A stretch of 64,000 nucleotides of DNA from Macrotrachela quadricornifera. Taxonomy: Eukaryota; Rotifera; Eurotatoria; Philodinida; Philodinidae. Positions 1-13,100 of the stretch are shown piece by piece. Numbering within the stretch: position 1 is the first letter of the stretch; the number at the start of each line of letters is the position of its first letter. The stretch is from the NCBI GenBank assembly GCA_022393335.1, contig JAJEKB010020262.1, positions 352,681 through 416,680 of the forward strand. The letters run 5' to 3'. A program made the position numbers and the translations under genes. The notes under the pieces were generated by a model. It did not search any database. It saw only the letters and a program-made list of their open reading frames with translations, and was not told where the DNA came from.

Positions 1-1069
1 TATATCAAGTAAAGCATGATAAATTAGACTCATGCTAACCTTACCAACTTTCTTCGATCTATTTATCAATTCATTTTGCTTTTCATCTCATTTTTACAAA
101 ACTCTGATAAATGAATTTTGAACAAAGGTCGGAACACGCGTCGGTAATTTATCATTTTTCCTTATAATTTGTTAAAACATCACATATATATCCATTTTTA
201 TGATTGTCAAAGTCAATTAGAGAAAAGCAAAAGTTGTGAGAAATACAAATTAGAGATCAGAAATGAATTGAATTTATGCGACCTGAAACAGTTTGGTTCG
301 TCTTGAATCTAATCAAAATGAACTTGAACAATTTTTTGAAAAGAGAAAACGGTTAAAGTAAAATGCAGGATAAAAATAACTGACTGGATTAGAATCAATG
401 CTACAAAAATGTGATATTGTGGATACAGACAAAAAAAAGATATTTGATTGTTTTTTTTTGTATTCTTAATTTAATATTCATACGCAATAACTCTTCTTGT
501 TTTATAACAATTAGACCCGTTCTTTTTGGGACAAGCACCTACTTAAAACCACACACTTCTTTGATCTGTTATTCTCTCATTATTTTATATCACAATGAGT
601 ACATGTCCGAGAAAAATGTTTCCAGATATCATCTTTTTATCTAATTGGAAACTGTGTTATTGTACAAATAGTTCAGTTTGCTTTTATTTTATCTACATTA
701 CTGTTTTGTAATCTTTGTATCTTCAAGTCGTAATAAACAATTTGATTTCATTTTTCATTATAAACAGTTCTATTAGTTCTTCAATTTTTTAATTATCATC
801 ATTACAACCTATCATAACTTGGCTTTATGGAGATTCAGTTTCAGAACAGATGTCGAAAATAAAAACGGATCGAACTTGAGGTAATCTATGTAGTTTGAAG
901 TCGAACTGAATTTAAGCAAATCAAATTCAATTCACTCCGATCTCTCATGCGATTTGAACTTACGCTACAAGAGATTGAAGCTAGTTTTGATATAATGATC
1001 GTTTATGTTTCATCAACTTCTTTCACCTTTTCTGGATTAATTAGTAAAGTAGAAACAATATTTAATGCG
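1..1069. other. AT-rich stretch, no gene seen
   Basis: This lies downstream of the large minus-strand gene. Short open frames occur on both strands, but they are low-complexity AT translations without domain signals or splice context. I see no RNA gene or terminal repeats here. Confidence 0.5.
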
Positions 1070-2226
1070 GTGCGAAGCACAGGATTTCTGCAGTCCTTCG
1101 CGAGATTTTTTATTTCTTATTTTCTCGACGTACACATTAAAATTGTTATTTTGTGAATCGATTATCTCGTGAACGGAAAGTCGCAAAATATTCGTTGAAA
1201 CGCAAAGCTAAAATATAAAGATCGAACTATGACCATGCGTTTTCTGATTTTCAATAGAAACTTTCGTTTCGTCACAGGGAGCGTAACAAAATGACGATTT
1301 TTAAACGACTTTGTTTTTTTCGAAGTTTGAGATAATTAAAACGAAAACAATACTAGAAGGTATTCGAGTTTCACTCGACTACGAAATGCGGTGCGAAGCA
1401 GAGGATATCGGTTTTCGAAAAATCGGTAATTTGTTAAAAAGCTTCTATTGAACATTGTTGATTGCTGCTTTAATTATCTATCTGATTCATTATCTATCAT
1501 CATATGTTATCGCAGCTGTTATATAGAGAGAATGGCGACTAACTTTTTATATTGTTTTCGTTTTAATTATCTCAAACTTCGAAAAAAACAAAGTCGTTTA
1601 AAAATCGTCATTTTGTTACACTTCCTGTGACGAAACAAAACTTTCTATTGAAAGTTAAAAAACGCATAATCATAGCTCGATCTTCATATTTTAATTTCGC
1701 GTTTCAACGAATATTTTATCACTTTCCGTTTACGAGATAATTGCTCCGCAAAATGGCAACTTTTGATGTGGACGTCGAGAAATAATGAAATAAAAAAAAA
1801 AAAAAAAACTCGCGAAGGACTCCAGAAATGCAGTGCTTCGCACCGCATTAATAAAAAGTTAGGCGTCATTTTCTCTATATAACAGCTGCAATAACATATG
1901 ATGATAGATAATGAATCAGATAGATAATTAAAGCAACAATCAACAGTGTTTACTAGAAGCAAGTTGATAAGTATTGATTGAGTTCTCATAGTGATGAATT
2001 TCGTTATGTCTGCACTTTATTGATTGAAACCTTACTTTCTCGACAACATTCACAGACACGAAATATAATTCGATAAGTCCGACATAGTTTGTCGAGTGCT
2101 TGTTTCGTTCATGTTAAATCCTTGAAACGAAAATACGTTTTTAATGAATTATCATCTTTTCGATAACCGATATCCTCTGCTTCGCACCGCATTTCGTAGT
2201 CGAGTGAAACTCGAATACCGTCTAGT
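1070..2226. mobile_element. Nested inverted-repeat (foldback) element
   Basis: Three overlapping inverted pairs are visible: 1070-1352 with about 1555-1850, 1448-1551 with about 1852-1960, and 1350-1418 with 2155-2226. The last pair carries a motif beginning CTAGAAGGTATTCGAG on the left and its near complement on the right, and could be the terminal repeats of a roughly 0.88-kb unit. The arms are diverged by scattered substitutions. No transposase is present, so it would be non-autonomous. The interleaved pairing suggests two related units inserted in opposite orientation or a rearranged copy. No convincing target-site duplication was found. Confidence 0.6.
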
Positions 2227-3019
2227 CTATAAAGTTTTTCAACAAAATAGTAAATATTACAAAAAAATTAATTATTTCTATCAAATGTCAATAATTTTAT
2301 AGATTTATAAATTATATCAGATAAGTATTCAACTTTTGACGAATAACAAGGTTTATAAAAAAAAAATTCGTCATCACCGGCTCATTTGTTCAAGGTTAAT
2401 GTCAGACAGGAAGAACAAGGAAATAATATACAAATAAGAAAAATGAATAATGAGAATAAAAGAGGTAGTTAGTTATGCAAAACCGAACAGACAAGAAAGT
2501 ATATCAGACTAACGTAAATCTCTTCGTAGTAAAAGCAGCATAGTTTGAACAAATACTCAAAATATGTGCGTAAAATGAAAACAAAAAACATAATATCTTG
2601 CTATCAATCTATCATCGCACTCGTTTGTTCTTGACTTCTCATCAACTCGTGAATAAATCTGCTACTTAGTCGATTCTTTGATTTTCTTCTCTCATCTATT
2701 AGCTCGGTCTCATTTTTCATCCATTACTTCATTTACTTCTCTTCATTCGTCAACCTTCGATCTTTTGCTTATTTTTGTTCATTACATGATCTCTTTCATT
2801 CATTCATATACTCATTTATTATTGATTATATTAATATATTTATTGAAGTATTATTGATCTCACTTTCAATACGAAAAAAGTCAAATATTGATGAAAGGCA
2901 ATCGAAGATCGTTTTTTCAGTTAATTTTAAAGAAGCAAAAGCCCTATTGACAATATTTTCGTCGTAAGCAAAATCTTTTTTTGAAAGATTCTTGAAATTC
3001 ATTTTTTTTCAAACAAAAG
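2227..3019. other. AT-rich 3' flank of the large gene
   Basis: No coding signal is seen. AATAAA-type hexamers on the minus strand at 2839-2844 and 2815-2820 lie about 175-205 nt beyond the stop codon at 3020-3022. They are candidate polyadenylation signals, but such hexamers are common by chance at this base composition. Confidence 0.35.
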
Positions 3020-4194
3020 TTAAGGAATGTCATTGGACGATGGATCTGTTTGGTTTGAGAACTCCAATGAGAAACAAGGACTTTTGTTCAATAGAATACC
3101 GACATTATTATCATACCAATTAGAAAAGATAAGATCCAATCGACCGTCACCATTGAAATCACCGACATCGATACCGGTTGGACTGTAATCTCCAATTGAA
3201 ACTGTGATTGGTTCTCTAAAATTTCCATTACCATATCCAAGCAACACATTTGGAACGTTCAGTTTATTTTCACTGATCGACATAAACATATTAAAGGTAG
3301 CAGCAATATCAAGATGACCATCGCCGTTAAAATCATTAGCAACGATTGATTGAACTGGAAAATTAGGTACCATTGAAAATGTTATTTGTGGTTGAAACTT
3401 TCCATCACCTTTTCCAAGAAGTATGCCAATATTGTGATTGCCTGTGTTCGCAACGGCGATATCCAAATAACTATCATTGTTGAAATCATCTGCAATGATT
3501 GCATTTGGAAAGCTATAATTTCCTGTTGAGAATATCATTGGCGCTTCAAAACTTCCATTACCAAATCCAAGCATTACAAATACGCAGTAATTAAGATCTA
3601 TTGTACCGGCGATATCCTGTTTACCGTCGCTGTTGAAATCAGCGATAATAATTGATGTCCAACAAGAATTATTTCCCATAGAAATTGATATTTGCGGTGC
3701 AAAAGTTCCATTCCCATACCCAAGTTGTATAATCAAATTCCCTTCGGATCCATCGTTGGAAACGATGTCTATGTGTCGGTCGCTATTTAGATCGCCTATA
3801 GCGATCGGATACTGCACGGTTAGGCATGATAGAGAAGACAAATTTGATAAAAATATTATTTCTCGAAAAGTTCCATCACCATTTCCAAATCGGATACCTA
3901 TATTCCATCCTGGGCCAACGATACCAGCAAGATCCAGATGATCATCATTGTTGAAATCAGCTACAACGGACGATATAAAACAATTATCAGAAAAACTCGT
4001 TGAAATCGTTATTTTTTCTTTAAAAGTTCCATTGTTATTTAAAAGAATTATATCCAAAGCACCGTTGAATCGGTTTAAGGCCGCAAAATCTAATGAACCG
4101 TCACCATTAAAGTCACTGACAATGAGTCGAAGTAGAGTAGGAGGGGCATTTGTATATAAAACAATTGGTTCAAGCTTTAACTTACAATTGAATA
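3020..4194 (-). CDS. Exon 12: FG-GAP/VCBS seven-bladed propeller, C-terminus
   Basis: The exon encodes 391 residues and ends in TAA at 3022-3020. It starts after the acceptor TTTCTTTTCTTCAG at 4195, phase 1, accepting the G left by exon 11. Seven FG-GAP repeats can be counted. Each has a calcium-loop type motif (DFNGDGSLD, DFNNDDHLD, DLNSDRHID, DFNSDGKQD, DFNNDSYLD, DFNGDGHLD, DFNGDGRLD), usually followed by LLGYGNGTF-like strands. Seven such repeats are known to fold into an integrin-alpha-like beta-propeller that binds ligands or adhesion partners outside the cell. The first repeat lies upstream of the first in-frame ATG (4057), so a gene model starting there would lose a blade. The adhesion role is inferred from the fold. 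Confidence 0.85.
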
Positions 4195-7100
4195 CTGAAG
4201 AAAAGAAAGTAATTGAATTGTTTTTAAAATCTAACTCTAAGATATATCAAGTACTATTACATGCACGTTTGATGTATGTTATACACTACTTTTTTTCACT
4301 TATTATACTTTTACACATATGTAGATGTTCACTTCTAATCCAAACGTGTAATCAATTATTGCTGAGTTAATTTATTTTAGTATATGCAAAAGATGCAAAA
4401 TATGATCATTTTTCATGGAAAATGATGAAAATATATCAAAATCTTGATTTAATATTGGAAGTTTTTTTAAGAAAAACATTTAAATATTAATTACAATAAA
4501 AGAAACTTTTGACATAATTTATATTTGAAAAATTTGACGGATAAACATAAATATAATTTAAGATGAATGGAATAGGATAGTCTTGCTCGTAAGATATTTT
4601 CGATCTGAAGGGTAAGACCAGACCTTTGGTATTTTTTTCAAAATACGAACTGCAGAAGATTGAACATTTACTAGACATATTTTTTTTCCTTTTAACTGTA
4701 ATCAAGTAAAGACATAAACTTTCTTCTATGCTTTCATTTCATTTTCGAAATGTTTCGTTTATTGAGAATAATGTTAGTAGAATCAGTTGTCTTTAGAAAT
4801 CTTCGAAACATGGATAGATTTCACTATTTTTACATGATGAATTTTTACTGAAACAGAAAAACTCTGAAGAACAAAGATTGATATACTACATCATGGAATC
4901 AATATTTATCTTAGCAAGCTCAAATATTATGTTAATCAGTACACTTAGATAATGATTGATAAAAAACATAATGATCTATGTTTGTATTTTCATCTGATGA
5001 GGGAACCGCCTCACATAATAAACTTTGATTTTCTTCGTTCATTTGTCAAGCGATAGAGGATATCGAGCTAGTAAAAAACCTAAACAGGTTTCAGTTCATT
5101 GATCTTTCTTCAAAAGTTAGGGCTATTTTACTGGAAGTTTAGCATATGGTACGGTATTTATCAATACATCGAATGATGATATTTTGGTCTGAGATTTTGC
5201 TAACAGGCAGGTCTGGTTGTGAATGGAATGCTCTAAATATTTAAACATAAAAGAATGGTTCCATCTCGAGATATTAAACTTGCAAAAATCACTCATATGT
5301 AACGAATGATGGTAGAATTTTCCGTTTTTTTTAGGGTGTTTAATATTTCGGAAAAGAACCATTTTTTTAAACTTAAATATCCAGGGCATTCCATTCACAA
5401 CTAAACCTGTCTGCGGTAAAAATCTCATACCAAAATATCATCATTCGATTTGTTGATAAATACCGTATCACATGCTAAACTTCGAATAAAATGACCCTAA
5501 TTTTTGAAGAAAGATCAATGAACCGAAACCTGTTTAGGCTATTTTACTAGCTCGATGCCCATGTAAATATTTCTTGCCTCAAAACGCGTTTCATTTGCGT
5601 GTCGAACGCTAAGAGTGAACGCGTCTAAACGCGTCCCCAGTGAAACAAACGAAGGGTTTAGACGCGGTTTTTTTAGAAACGCATCTGAACGCGTTTATAG
5701 TTCGACTTGCGTTCAAATGCATTTTTAGCAAAAAACGCGTCTCCAGTGAAACATTCGAAGCGTCTGAACGCGTTTCATAAAAAGTCCAAAAATTTTGAAA
5801 AATATATTCGAATCCATCACAGATTCGAACTGAGTCATCATCATCAACATTTTTCGATTGTCTTAGTCTACCCTGGTAGATGGATTGAATTTTACCTCAA
5901 GCGATGACGATCAGATTTGAACAGATGAACTAGTGATCAGAAGTCGTTCATACACACCACTGAGCTATACTAGCTTGAAATATTTTCTTATTTAAAATAA
6001 AATATATTTGAATGCGAATTTCATCGATTAAATACTTCATTTTCATAAGATGTACTTTTTTCAAAATTAAGATATTTAACACATAATATGATTTTCCATT
6101 TATGTTTTTAAATAACTTTATTATTTTTTAATAAAATAATATCTTTTTTTATTGTCTACTACATGCGACTAATATTATGATTTTTTTTTTTCATTTTTTC
6201 GATCACATGATAAATAATTTTATCGAAGAATTTAATGAATAAATAATTATTCATATAATCTTTTAGTCGGATTATATGATGCAAAGTTCTTAATATTACT
6301 TAATTGGTAATATTTAGTCTAATTTGCTAAAAGAGTTATGGATAGCTGAAAATTATTACAATATTGTTTTATTATTATATATAGAAACTTTAGAAAAATA
6401 TATGTAAACGGATGATTTCGATCACGTAGTTAATTATTCTAGAACAGCAATTTTTGCGTAAAATCGCATCCGATTAACAAGAACTAAACGCATACAAACG
6501 CGCTTAGAAGCATGAGTGCATTCCAACGTACTTGAAAAAATATTTGAAATGCGTTTAAATGCAATTAGTAAACAAGATGCGTTTGAACGCGTTCAGCTTT
6601 TTCTAGAAACATGTTGAGACGCTGCTCATATTTTTTCTGATTGCGTTTAAACACGTTATGTAGGAAAACTGCGTCCAGACGCGTTTTGATATTTTTTCTA
6701 ACCGCATCTCAACGCGTTTCATATTGAAAATGCGTTTAAATGCATTGTGGAATGGATTTTAATCGCCTGTGAACGCGTTTTATTGTGAAACCGCGTTTCA
6801 ACGCATCGATTTTGCGTTTCATGTTTACATGGGTGTCCTCTATCGATTGGCACATGAACGAAGAAAATCGGAGTGTATCAATTGAGATAATTTCCTCGTG
6901 AAAAGAAGTTTTTCAAAAACGAGCAAAATCATTATTTGATGTCAGATTATTCAAATTATTGTCAATAATCGAATGTTATCTTACTGAAAATCAATCCTTA
7001 AAGATTTTTTTCATTATAAATTATTGTCTTCGTATATGTTCTTGATTTTGAAATATTTTTATATAGCATCTAGATAAGAATCTGACAAGAGATGTGTTTG

Positions 7101-10100
7101 TATTGTTGAATGAAAAGACTAGATATTTTTACATCAAAAGAAAGCTCTTATCATCAGTATGACGAAGTTAAAATATTAGCGGCTCTTGGGTTGGTTAGAG
7201 GGAGATATTCGAATTTTTAGATATTTACAGTATATAAAATATGTCCATAACCCAAAATTTTAGAAGAGTTTTTCGTAATGGTTCGATAGATTTCGTCGAG
7301 TTACATAAGATAAAGTATGTTTCAGATTTTAAAAACATTTTACAAAAGTTCGAATTTCCGTTTTGATTTGGATCTGCTTCCGTTAAAGTCGAAAATAGTG
7401 GTATCTAGGACTCTTTTAATTATTTATGTTTTTAAAATCTGAAACATACTTTTTCTTATGTAACTCGACGAAGTCTATTCAGTCATCACGGAAAAACAAG
7501 GGAAAACTCTTCTAAAATTTTTAATTATGGACACATTTTATATGCTATAAATACTTAAAAATTCGAATATATCTCTCTAACTAAGCCAAGAGTCACTAAT
7601 ATTTTAACCTCGTTACATTGGTGATGAGAACTTTGTTTTGACGTAAAAGTATCTAGTCTTCGCATTCAATAATACAAACACATCTATTGTGTCTAATTTT
7701 CAAGAATTTAGTCATATGCTTATGGAATTTCTTTTTAGAATGTGCATTTGCAGCAATAAATAATAAAAAAAGCATAATAATTTTCCATTTTTTTAGGAAA
7801 TGTTAAAGAAATATTTCTTAGACAAGACTTGCTTCAATCATGCTAGTTTTCAATAACACAGTATGAAATGATCATCAATTAAAATGTTTCAGGAAAACCT
7901 TCAAATAAAAAGCACAGCCTTTAAAAACAGAAGGGTAGAGTAATTCGTTCTCAATAATATTATGAAAAACTTCATTTCATTGATTAGAAAGATTTTTGGA
8001 AGAAGACAATTATACTATTTTAATCAACAAACCTTCTGAAGTAGATGATGTCGTTGTTGCAGTTGTTGTCATTTGTTTTCTAATGGTGGTTGTTACGGTC
8101 ATATGTTCAAAGTTTGTTATGCTGATTGAAGAATCTAATTAAGATGTTTAACAAAAACTCATTTAAATACAAAAGTATATGAGAAGACGATGACCAAACG
8201 AAATTATCACAAATTTTAGTTTGCTTAAATTCATAATTGCATTAAGAATTATTAAACTTTGTTCTATTTTCTTTTAGTAATGATAATGAATGATGTAGAG
8301 AAGCTGTTTAAAGAAACAATTATAAATCAAATTTCGACATTTATCTTTTATTTAAACTCAAAGTTAAGAAAGCGTATTTTCTTGGTTCTCCTGAATTTGG
8401 TAGAAAGTAAAAATGTCGAAAATAATAATGCCGAAAATAAAAATGTAGAAAAATAAAAATATCGAAAATAAAAATGTCGAAAATAAAAATGTAGAAAATA
8501 GAAAGGTCGAAAAATAAAAATGTAGAAATTAAAAATGTAGAGAAATAAAAAAGGTCGAAAATAAAAACATCAACGTATTCCAATATTGAAAAGAAATCGT
8601 CAAAAAATCGTACTATTTAAACTTATGGAAATTTGACAGTGGATTGGAGTAATTAGAATACAGTTACAGATGACACTACGAATCGATACATATATAACGA
8701 TGTGTACTTGTGGACCTATGCTATTCGCCGATTACGCAATTGGTCAAGATGATAAACAAGTATAAGCTCATAAGCGACTGGACAAACAAACAAAAAAGAA
8801 AATATACAAACATATAGTCAGAATCATCATCAACAACTGGAAATAAAACAAGTTTATTATGGCTACAGCAAGTGAAACATCTGTTGAAAATAATATTAAA
8901 GTTAGTTTTCTGACGTCAAATAAAGGTCAATTATTGTTGGTGGTGAATAATCATGTATACAAATGTAATAAAACAACATCTACAAAAAAATATTGGTTGT
9001 GTAGTAATAATAAGTGTAACATGTACGTTCATACAGATGCAAATGATAAATATTTACGTGGTGGTACAAGTGAACATGGTCATGAACCAAATCCAGAAAT
9101 GATTGAAGTTAGACAAGTTCGTCAAAATATAAAAAACCGCGCACTCAAAGAATTATTACCAATTTCAGTCATTTATGAAGAAGAGGTTTCTAAAGTATCT
9201 AGTAATTCAACAACTTTGGCTATTCTGCCAACTAGTCAAGAAATATGTAAGTTTCCCAAAATTATATTTATCTGAATTCTTTTTCCTTCTTTTTCAGATC
9301 CATCAGTTGCTAAAGCTCGACAAAAAACGATTCCTTTATTACCACAATCATGCTTATTTGACATTCCAAATGATTTTAAAACAACAATTGATGGAAATCG
9401 CTTTTTATTATGTGATGAATCATTAGCACGACGTGAACGTTTGTTGATATTTGCCAGTGATCGTCAACTCGATCTGTTATTCTCTTCACCTATTATTTAT
9501 ATGGACGGAACGTTTGCGAAGAGCCCACCACATTTTACACAAATATATATTATACACGCAATTCTTTTTGATATATGTAAGCACTATTTTTTTTCTGCAT
9601 ACTCGTGTCTTTTTTCTACATAGTCGTGTTTTTTTCGTTTAAGGTCTACCATCTGCTTTCTGTTTGTTAATAAATAAAAAATCTGCAACATATAGATATA
9701 TATTCAGTGAACTCAAACAGAAAGCAGCAGAACTTGGAAAAACTTTTTCACCTGTAAAGATCATGACTGATTTTGAATCCGGTGTTTTGCCGGTAATAAA
9801 AACTGAAGTTAGTAATATATATACTAAAAACAAGAATACGATTTACTTTTCAACTTGAATTATTTCTAGTTTCCTGTATCAAAACATTTTGGATGTTTTT
9901 TCCATTATTGTCAAGCAATATATCGCCAAGTACAACATTTAGGAAAACAACAGAACTATTCAACAAGTGAATCATTCAGAGTATTATGCAGGAAACTCAT
10001 GGCATTAGCATTAATGCCACATGAACATGTTATCAACAGCTTCAAAGAAATTCAAACTGATGCTGAGAAATTACCTGGTCGTCCTATGCAAGAATTATTG

Positions 10101-13100
10101 ATCTATTTTGAAAGAAACTGGTTAGATCATATTGATTTATGGAATGCATATGCATCTGACAACCGAACGAACAATGTTTGCGAAGGTGAGAATCAGAGAT
10201 AAAGTTTCCAACTTATTTTGTTTCTTTTCGAAGGTTATCATACAAGAATGAATAGCCGCATACATCGAAATCATCCAAACATGTGGTCTTTCATTAATTT
10301 TTTACAAAAGGAGGAGAAAAGAGTACAATGTATCACAATTCAGTGGGCAGCTGGCGCCACAAGAAAAACAAATATTCGAACAACAATGATACAACACCGT
10401 ATCAATACACTTTATTGTCGATATGCTAACAATCTTATCAATACATCTGATCTCCTCAAAGGTTTATCATATGTGGTTGCAAAAAAAACTAAATAAGACT
10501 GCAATCGTTTAAATAGTTAATTACGTTATTTTTTATTTTACTTTATTAATGTATCATTTTTTTCCGTCTAACTATTTTCCAAATAAAATATAATATAGAT
10601 TTCTAACACAATAAAGCCTTAAGTAGTAGTAAAAGCAAAAACGTTGTTTTAATACAATATCAGCATCGTCTTTCAAAATTATCCCATTTCGATATTTTTC
10701 ATTTCTACATTTTTATTTTTCTACATTCTTATTTTCGACATTTTTACTNNNNNNNNNNGACATTTTTACTTTCGATATTTCTATTTTCGACATTTTTACT
10801 TTCTACCAAACTCAGGTTAACCATTTTCTTGTTTAATACCTATTCATTTGAATTAGGATTAAAATTTTATTTGAAAACAAAAATTTTTTTTTTTAAAAGT
10901 TCCTTAGTTCTCTAAACGGATTTTTAAAAATCTAGAAAATTCTATGATTTATAAAGATTTTGATGAAAACAATAAAATTTTCTACAGAATATTTAGAAAA
11001 AAGTATCTAACATAAAATTGAAAAGCTCTTCTATAGCTACTATGTAAAACAGGGATACGTTGAAAAATGAATGTATCGAAAAGGCTAAATCCAAAAATTT
11101 TAAACTTTTTTCTTCATACTATTCTAATTAATTTCTTCATTCTGATAATGTTTTAGATGAAAAGTCGAAAATCAAATTTTGCTGAACAATTTGGCTTCTC
11201 TATAGCAAACATTGATTAAAAACTCAATATCTCAATTAAATCTCACTATAATCCCGACTTCTCTTACTATTGTTCTAGTCTACAGATCTTCTCTCTATAA
11301 ATCTAAAGCACGGACTAAAAAAATGGCAAATTATTTTGAACGGTTCTCTCATAAATAGTTTTCATTATTGCATGTTTGGTTTGACTTATATGAAATGCTT
11401 AAATATTTATTCGATCACTATTCAATTAATCAATCAATGTGAATGATATAAAATTTTCAACTTTTTGTTATGAGTAACAGCAATTATCATTATCTATGTC
11501 AATAATCATTTTAGTCTACTGATCACAAAATAAATCCATTTATATATCGATCAAGTACACAATCGAAAGAGTAGAATTTATTCTATTATACACACATAAA
11601 AATCAAACTTGAACAAAAGCAGTCAAGAATGGGAGATTTTAATCTAATGCTAGTTTTAATTAATTATTAACTAATTAGAATAATTATCTCATAATTGTGA
11701 TCTTTTCGCTATTCTATTATTTCAGACTTCGGTTAATTATGATAATTTTAATATTCTGATTGTTGGATTACTTCCATTAGTTCTGTTTATTCTAAATTTC
11801 TGACTTTTATCAAAACTTTGATAAATTAAGAAATAATAAACAGTAAATCGTACGTAGTGATCTCAATAATTTTGGAATTCCTATAGAAATTCTAGAATTT
11901 TATAATAGGTTCACTACTGTATTTTTTTAACCTCACAATAGTTGAAGTTCATTTCATTTTTTTGTTATATATTGTCTTCGTATGACTTAATGTTAAGTTT
12001 TTACCAATAAAGTCGTCTGATGATTCTGGTGACTATCAGTAATGAAACATAAAGACAAAGAGTCTCAACAGTTCTGGCACGGAATAATCAATCAAATATT
12101 TTGAAAAGTTCTCAGTATTCAAAAGGTCTTGCCTTGATAGGCTTCATAGCAGCGTTCTAGATTTGGCACGATTCCGATTTTTAATTTATACTAGTATGGC
12201 ATCAAAATGAGAACATGCCAGTTTTGAGAGTATTCATTAAAGATTTTACCTGTTGACACAACTTGACTCTTTCCTTGTCGAATAAAATAAAAAGAAGAAA
12301 TACTGATGATCGCTGCCACAATCACAAATAAGATAAACCAAAAGGCACACCTGTGATAGCGTAGTATCGACGAGAGGCAATAAGTTCTAAGATAAAATTC
12401 TATAAATGACTAATAACGAAAAAACATAAGCATACTCAGTTGTTGCCGTCAAGGATACTAATTTTAAATCAACAGTCACATTTTTAACATTTGTGGGATC
12501 AGATATTATGTCAATAGTTCCAGAAGTCGTTATATCGGTAGGATAGACAGGTTGAACTGTGTTTGTCTGCTTCTTTCGATGCTTATTTACTTTAACCACA
12601 AGACGAACTATCCAGGGACATATCCACTTGAACACGATTGTGAGACCACCGTAGATACTAATTAAAAAAGTACCTGTGTAAATGGAATTGAGTTGTTGAA
12701 TATATGTATATGAACATAATGAGGGTGAACATTGTTTGAAATAGGATGAGTAATTGAATTTAGTAGACCAATCTTCAACGAAAAGTACTTTGACAAGATC
12801 TCTAACAGTTGCATTAATTGAGAATTGACTACGATTTAAAAAGAGAGGAATAGTAGTTTTCATAGTACTAATCCGATTAGTATAGTTTGTCTGTTTTTCG
12901 ATAAGATTAATACATGAAGAGTCATAAAAACATTCGAGGGTTGAAGCAAGAAATGATTCACTTGGTGTACAGCCCATTCTTAGACCTTTAATTGGAATGA
13001 TTTGAGATGAATTACTATTGATGAAACTTGCTTGAGTCGTACAAGTTGCATTCAATTGACAAGAACATCCGTTGTCATAAATCATCGGTTGGGCGAACGC

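Larger units (their letters stand above)
4997..6905. mobile_element. Foldback element interrupted in its right arm
   Basis: The left arm (about 4997-5265) pairs with a right arm split into 5345-5557 and 6834-6905 by the element at 5558-6833. Rejoining the two right-arm pieces restores pairing with the left arm across the AGCTCGAT/GATAGAGGA region. The left arm therefore acts as an internal record of the uninterrupted sequence. The inner arm portion resembles the foldback at 20333-20960. No coding capacity is present. Confidence 0.75.
8384..10822 (+). mobile_element. Complete MULE (Mutator-like) DNA transposon
   Basis: The ends are GGTTCTCCTGAATTTGG (8384-8400) and the inverted GGTTAACCTGAGTTTGG (10822-10806). 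Internal to each is an inverted array of short units of the GTCGAAAATAAAAAT kind (about 8405-8575 and 10687-10800). Terminal regions rich in short tandem repeats are common in MULEs. The ends are flanked by ATTTTCTT duplications, within the 8-10 bp usual for this superfamily. A spliced, uninterrupted transposase gene lies between them. A 10-N gap at 10749-10758 lies in the right array. The element sits in intron 11 of the large gene in the opposite orientation and looks recent. Confidence 0.85.
4195..12249 (-). other. Intron 11 (8,055 bp)
   Basis: The donor is GTAAAAT at 12249-12243 and the acceptor AG at 4196-4195. The intron holds a foldback with a nested ACGCG-rich element, a second foldback and a complete MULE. 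Without the recognised elements about 3.4 kb of AT-rich sequence remains. The junction is the least certain of the model because it links the membrane part to the propeller across 8 kb, but the phase is right. Confidence 0.6.

Noticed and set aside
3020..4057. Separate FG-GAP gene starting at ATG 4057
   Set aside because: A further propeller blade and linker lie in frame upstream, back to a good acceptor at 4195. Starting at 4057 would leave six blades.
3633..4370. Plus-strand open frames opposite the FG-GAP exon
   Set aside because: Shadows of the minus-strand repeats; their residues mirror the antisense of DFNxDG codons.
5900..5975. Functional tRNA gene
   Set aside because: Acceptor stem does not pair and T stem is imperfect; listed only as a tRNA-like relic.
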